Shown here one piece after another: positions 14,708-19,144 of a DNA stretch of 19,144 nucleotides. The DNA lies in the NCBI GenBank assembly GCA_018648445.1, contig JABGRG010000082.1:1-19144 (forward strand), given 5' to 3'. Within the stretch, counting starts at the first letter, position 1. Each line of letters opens with the position of its first letter. Under the pieces are notes generated by a model. That model searched no databases. It was given only the letters and a program-made list of their open reading frames with translations, and had not been told where the DNA came from. The stretch comes from Rhodospirillales bacterium. GTDB taxonomy: Bacteria; Pseudomonadota; Alphaproteobacteria; Rhodospirillales_A; JACZKS01. The translations under genes were made by a program, and so were the position numbers.

Positions 14708-15799
14708 ATGCTTGAGATCAACGGCATAAAAAAGAACTTCGGTGGCAAGGCCGCTTTGGCCGGCGTCGATTTGGAAGTGCGTCAAGGCGAAGTCTTTGTC
14801 CTGCTGGGCCCGACCGGCGCCGGCAAAACCACGATGCTTCGTGTCGTCGCCGGCCTTGAAAAGGTCGATGACGGGCAGATCGTCCTGAAGGGTCACGACA
14901 TCACCGCCGTCGATCCCATGGAACGGGACATGGCGATGGTATTCGAGGGGTTGAACCTGATTCCCGTGTTGTCGGTGCGCGACAACATCGCCTTCGCCTT
15001 GAGATCTGACATTTACCGCGAGGATGAAACCGAAATCGAAAGGCGCTTGCAGCGTGTATCGGACGACCTGCACATCGGGAATCTTCTCGATCGCGACGTT
15101 GAAACCCTGTCGGGCGGCGAGAAGCAGCGGGTCGCGGTGGCCCGCGCCATGGTGCGCCGGCCGGTCCTGTTTCTGTTGGACGAACCGCTGAGTGCATTGG
15201 ACCTTAAGCTGCGCGAGGAGCTCCGCGTCGAATTGCGCCAGCTTCACGAAAGGCACGGATCGACCATCCTTTACGCTACTCACGATTATCACGGTGCGGC
15301 GGCCATCGCAGATCGCATCGGTATCATCAACGACGGCAAGGTCTATCAATTGGGGCCGCTGCCGGAACTGCTGGAAAACCCGAACCACCGGGTTGTCGGC
15401 GAGTTGCTGGGCAGTCCGTCGATGGCCTTTTTCCCGGCCCGGCGGGATAACGGCGAGGTGCGCTTGGACGGGCTTGACATGGGACTGGCGGCCGATGCGT
15501 TGCGGGTGCCGGTGGCGGCCGACGGGACTCCGGTCCTGCTTGGCGTTTGGCCCGAGGATGTCGAAGTGTCGTTATCGGCACGCGAAGGCATGCAGAAAGG
15601 GGTCGTATACGCCACCGATTTCCGGGGCACCGACCGGGCGATCCAGGTGCAAGCCGGCGACAAGGCCTTCCGCAAGGTCGTGGAATTGGATTTTCCGGGA
15701 CGGCAGGGTGATGATTGCTGGTTCGGATTCGCCGCCGAGAAGGTGTTTGTCTTCGACCACCAATCAGGGGCGCGCATCAACGGCGCCAATCATGCATAG
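14708..15799 (+). CDS. ABC transporter ATPase 2, altered Q-loop
   Basis: This is the second MalK/UgpC-class ATPase, 363 residues, with the same two-domain layout. Walker A is GPTGAGKT (34-41), the signature is the canonical LSGGE (134-138), Walker B is LFLLDE (154-159), and the switch His is His192 in ATHDYHG. The Q-loop Gln is replaced by Glu80 (MVFEGLNL). Its start lies 18 bases after the previous stop, with a GAGGGG ribosome binding site. It complements ATPase 1: this protein keeps the signature but not the Q-loop, and ATPase 1 the reverse. The C-terminal domain (about 240-360) differs from that of ATPase 1, as expected for an obligate heterodimer. Confidence 0.9.
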   Translation: MLEINGIKKNFGGKAALAGVDLEVRQGEVFVLLGPTGAGKTTMLRVVAGLEKVDDGQIVLKGHDITAVDPMERDMAMVFEGLNLIPVLSVRDNIAFALRSDIYREDETEIERRLQRVSDDLHIGNLLDRDVETLSGGEKQRVAVARAMVRRPVLFLLDEPLSALDLKLREELRVELRQLHERHGSTILYATHDYHGAAAIADRIGIINDGKVYQLGPLPELLENPNHRVVGELLGSPSMAFFPARRDNGEVRLDGLDMGLAADALRVPVAADGTPVLLGVWPEDVEVSLSAREGMQKGVVYATDFRGTDRAIQVQAGDKAFRKVVELDFPGRQGDDCWFGFAAEKVFVFDHQSGARINGANHA

Positions 15800-15812
15800 G
15801 GGATCACGCAAG

Positions 15813-15998
15813 ATGATGGACCATGCCACCAAGATCTTTCTCTACAAAACGGTGTCGGTGTTAATCTTCGGCGGATTTCTGATGATGGTGCAGCCGTTTA
15901 GCCTTGATTTGTACCGTTTCGGTTTTCCGGTCGTCCTGGCCGGGGTGATTGCGTTTAATATCGTCGACCATCTGCCGGCGCGGCCGAAGGTGGAATAA
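15813..15998 (+). CDS. Small two-helix membrane protein, 61 aa
   Basis: I cannot name the family. The protein has two hydrophobic stretches (about residues 13-27, VSVLIFGGFLMM, and 37-51, GFPVVLAGVIAFNIV), a short polar link between them (SLDLYRFG), and a charged C-terminus ending PARPKVE. ATG at 15813 or 15816 can start it; an AGGGGA site lies 8-10 bases upstream. It lies between the ATPase pair and the kinase genes, co-directional and only 13 bp after ATPase 2. Glycerol ABC operons of rhizobia also carry a small membrane protein of unknown role, so an accessory to the permease is the best guess. Confidence 0.7.
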   Translation: MMDHATKIFLYKTVSVLIFGGFLMMVQPFSLDLYRFGFPVVLAGVIAFNIVDHLPARPKVE

Positions 15999-16043
15999 AT
16001 CGGCCGAAACGCGCACGTAGGGATTTCAGCGGAGGAAATGCAA

Positions 16044-17048
16044 ATGCCCGTCATCAAGAAGGTCGTAAACGATCCGAAAAACGTCGTCACTGAGATGATC
16101 GACGGGTTGGTCCTGGCCAGCAACGGCATCATGGAGCGGCTCGGCGATCTCAATGCCGTCGTCCGCCCGAGCATCGCCGACGACAAGGTGGCGCTTTTGA
16201 TCGGCGGCGGCAGCGGCCACGAACCGATGTTTCACGGTTTCGTCGGCGAGAACCTCGCCGACGGTGCGCCCTGCGGTAATTTTTTTGCCGCCCCGGCGCC
16301 AGACCTCGTTTACGAAGTGACGAAGGCGCTCGATCGCGGCAACGGCGTTTTGTATCTCTATAACAACTATGCCGGCGACAACATGAACTTCGATATCGGC
16401 ATGGAAATGGCCGAGGACGACGGCATCGACGTGCGCACTGTCCGCATTTTCGACGATGTTGCCGCGGTGCCGCCGGACCGCATGCACGATCGTCGCGGCA
16501 TCGCCGGGGATGTGTTCATCATCAAGATATCCGGAGCCGCTTGCGCGACCCTCAAATCCATCGACGAATGCGTCCGTGTCACCGAAAAAGCCCGGAATTG
16601 GACGCGGTCGATGGGCGTCGCCGTGTCGGCGGGATCGATCCCCGAAACCGGAGAACCCACCTTCGTACTTGGCGAGGACGAGATCGAGATTGGCATGGGT
16701 GCGCATGGCGAACCGGGCGTGCGCCGCACCAAGTTGATGAGCGCTGATGAAATTACCGACATCATGACCGAATCCATCCTTGAAGAAGGCATATTCGAAA
16801 AGGGCGACGAGGTTGCGTTGCTTCTCAACGGGCTCGGCGCAACGACGATGATGGAAATGCTGATCGTCAACCGCCGCCTGAGGCCGATCCTTGCCGGCAA
16901 GAGCATCGACGTATACCGGACCGAAGTCGGCCCCTATCTGACTTGCCAGGAAATGCAGGGCTTCTCGATTACCCTGATGAAGCTGGACGACGAATTGAAG
17001 ACCTATCTCGACATGCCGTGCGAATCCATTGGCTATACCCGTAAGTGA
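16044..17048 (+). CDS. dhaK: Dihydroxyacetone kinase-type subunit DhaK
   Basis: This is the substrate-binding subunit of a split DhaK/DhaL kinase, 334 residues. The GGGSGHEP loop (54-61) and the NNYAGDNMNFD segment (Asp112) form the substrate pocket. His221 in GMGAHGEPG is the residue that binds the ketose carbonyl covalently as a hemiaminal in this family. I take the ATG at 16044, eight bases after GGAGG, over the one at 16038, which is only two bases after it. The start MPVIKKVVNDP matches family N-termini. No PTS partner DhaM is encoded here, so ATP is the likely phosphoryl donor via DhaL. With EryH/EryI-like enzymes in the locus, L-erythrulose is as plausible a substrate as dihydroxyacetone. 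Confidence 0.92.
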   Translation: MPVIKKVVNDPKNVVTEMIDGLVLASNGIMERLGDLNAVVRPSIADDKVALLIGGGSGHEPMFHGFVGENLADGAPCGNFFAAPAPDLVYEVTKALDRGNGVLYLYNNYAGDNMNFDIGMEMAEDDGIDVRTVRIFDDVAAVPPDRMHDRRGIAGDVFIIKISGAACATLKSIDECVRVTEKARNWTRSMGVAVSAGSIPETGEPTFVLGEDEIEIGMGAHGEPGVRRTKLMSADEITDIMTESILEEGIFEKGDEVALLLNGLGATTMMEMLIVNRRLRPILAGKSIDVYRTEVGPYLTCQEMQGFSITLMKLDDELKTYLDMPCESIGYTRK

Positions 17049-17059
17049 GGGCGACCAAC

Positions 17060-17731
17060 ATGGTAAAGGAACTTTCCATCGCCGAGGCCCGCGACATGTT
17101 CCTGGCCGTCGCCGCCGAAATGATCGCGGCCAAGGACCGGTTAACCAAGGCCGATCAGAAGATCGGCGACGGCGACCATGGGATCGGTATCGCGCGTGGC
17201 TTCGAAGCCGTGCAGGTAAAGTTGGAAGAAGATTCGTCCGAAACGCTCGACGCCCTTTTGAAAACGGTTGGCATGACGCTGTTGAGCGCCATCGGCGGTG
17301 CCGGCGGGGCCATTTTCGGGACTCTCTTCCGGGCCGGTGCGAAGACGCTGTCCGGGCGCGAAAGCCTGGACTCGGAGTCATTGGCAATCATGCTGAGCGA
17401 AGGGTTCGCTGCCGTGCAAGCGCGCGGCGGCGCCAAGCTGGGTGACAAGACCATGCTCGACGCACTCGGACCTGCATCCGAAGCAGCCTCGGCCGTGGCG
17501 CCGGATGCGTCGTTGTCCGACGCACTGGCCGCCGCCGTTGCTGCTGCACAATCTGGCACCGAGGCAACCATTGACATGATTGCCACAACCGGAAAAGCGC
17601 GCAGTCTCGGGGAACGCTCGATCGGTCATCCCGATCCCGGCGCGATTTCGACAACGCTCATCCTTGAGGCGATGGAACGGTTTGTCAGGCGTTATCAGGA
17701 AAAAGGGGGAAGCCGTGGTGCGTCGGATTGA
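17060..17731 (+). CDS. dhaL: Dihydroxyacetone kinase-type subunit DhaL (nucleotide-binding)
   Basis: This is the nucleotide-binding subunit that partners DhaK, 223 residues and all-helical in the family. The ADP/ATP-Mg site is visible as ADQKIGDGDHG with Asp32, Asp37 and Asp39. The Gly-rich loop AIGGAGGAIFG near 75-85 and the GHPDPGA segment near 190-196 are also typical. I take the ATG at 17060 with GAGG nine bases upstream; a GTG at 17045 overlapping the dhaK end is less likely. The spacing of 11 nt to dhaK implies coupled expression. A broken IS6 transposase begins about 5 nt after the stop codon, so the last few residues (GGSRGASD) might not be original. Confidence 0.9.
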   Translation: MVKELSIAEARDMFLAVAAEMIAAKDRLTKADQKIGDGDHGIGIARGFEAVQVKLEEDSSETLDALLKTVGMTLLSAIGGAGGAIFGTLFRAGAKTLSGRESLDSESLAIMLSEGFAAVQARGGAKLGDKTMLDALGPASEAASAVAPDASLSDALAAAVAAAQSGTEATIDMIATTGKARSLGERSIGHPDPGAISTTLILEAMERFVRRYQEKGGSRGASD

Positions 17732-18167
17732 AGCAGTTGTTGAGCCAACGGCCGGTCTCTTGGCGGAACTCGTTACCTAGAATTTTCATCGCTTTCCTCA
17801 AAAACCTCAGTGCAGCCTTGCGATCCCGCTTCTTTGTGACAAATGCCTTGAGGACTTCTCCTTCGTGATCAACAGCCCGCCAGAGATAGTAAGTTTCGCC
17901 GTTGATCCGTACGAAAACCTCGTCCAGAAGCCAGCGCCACTGAGTCCAATTTCGGTGCGCAGCGACACGCTTCTTCCTGATTTCCGCTGCAAAAATGGGA
18001 CCGAACCGGTTCCGTAAGGCGCGCACCGTTTCGTAGCTGATGTCGATACCTCGCTCGTAGAGAATATCCTCGACCTGCCGCAGCGGCAGCGGGAAGCGGA
18101 CATACATCATGACCGCCAAACGGATGATATCGGGCGATGTCTTGAAGTATCGGAATGGATTTCTCAT
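17685..18167 (-). pseudogene. IS6-family transposase, truncated and internally deleted
   Basis: The N-terminal half is good IS6-family sequence: MRNPFRYFKTSPDIIRLAVMM, helix-turn-helix YERGIDISYETVRALRNRFG, and the first catalytic Asp in WRWLLDEVFVRI. After FLRKAMK it jumps straight to ILGNEFRQETGRWLNN, so about 20 residues including the VTD segment with the second catalytic Asp are missing in frame. Family similarity ends at about 17736 with WLNN, before the catalytic Glu. The remaining frame (CFNPTHHG onward) is antisense to dhaL. It therefore lacks two of three catalytic residues. It separates dhaKL from the second dhaK-like gene. Terminal inverted repeats were not found. Confidence 0.8.
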
Positions 18168-18743
18168 CCGAGGACGTTAAGAGACGAGCTTCCGGCGCTC
18201 AACCAATTTTCCTCTGACACGGCCTTCTCGATCACTTCATCAATGTGGACCCGCCGACCAGCCCAAGGATGCCACGGATAAAGAACCTCCTGACAATCGG
18301 TCCCGTGGGCGTTCCATCGTCGCGTTGTACAACACGGTCCGGCCCCACAGTTCGTTGGGTTACGCCCCGCCGGCACCGGAAACCATCTTGCCCCGCCCTG
18401 CTGCCCGCGACTTCGCCACGCTCCGTCCCGTCCAGCAGGGCGATCAACCGCGCCAAACTCTAACTTAGACGCTGGACCACACGACGGGGTCAGGTCACCG
18501 GGACGTGACCAAACGGAGTCGTCCACACATGACACGCCTCCCTGCAAGCGATCCAGTTTGAAATGTGGCTCAGAAATGCATCAGCTCGGCGGTTAGATCT
18601 CGTGCCGCCGCGTTGACGCCGGGGCCTCGCCGCATTCTAGTTGATGTATAGCCAAGCCGAAAACCGACGAAAAACAGGCCTTTCAAGACATGGTTGCCGG
18701 TAGGTGAGGCGTGAGAAGGGCATGTCCCAACGGAGGAATTGAA
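18168..18743. other. Gap between IS6 remnant and second dhaK
   Basis: No gene is supported here. Open minus-strand frames exist (for example 18232-18456) but have no recognisable content or ribosome binding site. There is a perfect hexamer dyad at 18493-18510. TTGACG (18613-18618) with TCTAGT 17 bases on (18636-18641) is a weak candidate promoter for the dhaK-like gene downstream. I expected but could not find the outer inverted repeat of the IS. Confidence 0.45.
18493..18510. repeat. Perfect hexamer inverted repeat
   Basis: GGTCAC (18493-18498) and GTGACC (18505-18510) flank CGGGAC. The dyad may be a regulator site for the downstream kinase gene or part of the IS debris. No T-tract follows it. 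Confidence 0.3.
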
Positions 18744-19144
18744 ATGAAAAAGCTGTTGAACGCGCCAACCGACTATGTTGACGAGGCGCTTGATGGATTG
18801 ACAATGGCCTATCCCTCGCTGGTGCGCGCGGGCACGGCAGGTCGAGTCATTCGCCGCGCTGGCGGTATGCGCAACGACAAGGTTGGCCTTGTTTCGGGCG
18901 GAGGCTTTGGCCACCTTCCGCTGTTTACTGGATACGTTGGATCCGGTTTGCTCGACACATGCTCGATCGGCAACGTCTTTGAAGGACCAAGCATCGCCAG
19001 CTGTGTCGACGCCATTACGCTCGCAAATGGCGGACGAGGCGCGCTGCTGCTTTACGGCAACTATGGCGGCGATCGGATGAACTTCGACATGGCGGGCGAA
19101 ATGCTCGAGGAGAAGGGCATCAAGACAGCAACTGTTCTCGGCAC
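18744..19144 (+). CDS. Second DhaK-type kinase subunit, divergent, cut by window end
   Basis: The first 133 codons of a DhaK-domain protein are present, with ATG 18744 preceded by GGAGG at 18732-18736. The sequence MKKLLNAPTDYVDEALDGL opens like the DhaK family. The substrate loop reads GGGFGHLPLFTGYVG, where the usual form is GGGSGHEP, so Ser is replaced by Phe and Glu by Leu. YGNYGGDRMNFDMAGEM matches the NYxGDxMNFD segment. It belongs to a different DhaK subgroup from the gene at 16044, and is not a duplicate. Relatives with GHLP rather than GHEP sit in rhizobial sugar operons as far as I recall; a different ketose or enantiomer is inferred. The active-site His lies beyond the window. Confidence 0.88.
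   Translation, partial: MKKLLNAPTDYVDEALDGLTMAYPSLVRAGTAGRVIRRAGGMRNDKVGLVSGGGFGHLPLFTGYVGSGLLDTCSIGNVFEGPSIASCVDAITLANGGRGALLLYGNYGGDRMNFDMAGEMLEEKGIKTATVLG

Noticed and set aside
14384..15388. Minus-strand open frame across the two ATPase genes
   Set aside because: It spans the boundary of two confidently identified genes on the opposite strand, so it is a GC-rich shadow.
16026..17387. Long minus-strand open frame (453 codons) opposite dhaK and dhaL
   Set aside because: It is antisense to two well-supported genes, rich in Arg and His as expected of a high-GC shadow frame, and shows no family motifs.
1..19144. CRISPR array, rRNA or replication origin
   Set aside because: No regularly spaced repeats, no rRNA-like sequence and no origin-type iteron cluster were seen in the window.

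Overview
The window looks like a stretch of an alphaproteobacterial chromosome. This rests on the high-GC coding DNA, the rhizobial-style carbohydrate ABC operon and the types of recombinase and transposase present; the genus cannot be told. It splits into an accessory left third (about 1-7370), a metabolic core (7373-17731), and a right edge scarred by an insertion sequence, where a second kinase gene begins (18744 onward).

Left third. After an unrecognised lower-GC gene (104-523) come two short remnants that match the 3' end of an initiator tRNA (tRNA-fMet), at 913-939 and 1082-1101. The first runs into a near-perfect terminator hairpin. Next, on the minus strand, is a tight set of three site-specific recombinases: a 570-residue tyrosine recombinase, a 356-residue tyrosine recombinase and a large serine recombinase. 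The serine recombinase is cut by an in-frame TGA, and its remaining C-terminal codons read on into the tRNA remnant. An AT-rich, repeat-bearing gap separates the trio from an excisionase-like DNA-binding protein and a small unknown protein in overlapping frames. A 220-residue unknown protein lies beyond. Together this looks like an integrated, partly decayed genetic element. A 22-bp direct repeat (669 and 7037) brackets it.

Metabolic core. A minus-strand operon encodes a DeoR/GlpR-type repressor, a triose-phosphate-isomerase-like protein with EryH/LerI-like changes, and an RpiB-like isomerase with EryI/DerI-like changes. Divergent from it, across a 738-bp AT-rich regulatory gap, a plus-strand operon encodes a periplasmic binding protein, two permeases, two ATPases, a 61-residue membrane protein and the kinase subunits DhaK and DhaL. 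The inferred route is import of a short ketose or polyol, phosphorylation by the split DhaK/DhaL kinase, then two isomerisations (L-erythrulose 1-phosphate to D-erythrulose 4-phosphate to D-erythrose 4-phosphate) into central metabolism. A C4 substrate is inferred from the two isomerases; glycerol or dihydroxyacetone is the alternative. No polyol dehydrogenase is visible.

Right edge. A broken IS6-family transposase begins within about 5 nt of the dhaL stop and separates dhaKL from a second, divergent dhaK-like gene that runs off the window. A C-terminal fragment of a similar IS6 transposase lies at the other end of the core (7153-7311), so the catabolic locus is flanked by two IS6 fossils. 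The most notable signals are the mixed recombinase trio next to tRNA-fMet remnants, the ABC ATPase pair whose deviations from consensus fall in the same predicted ATP site, and the split tetrose-kinase locus.
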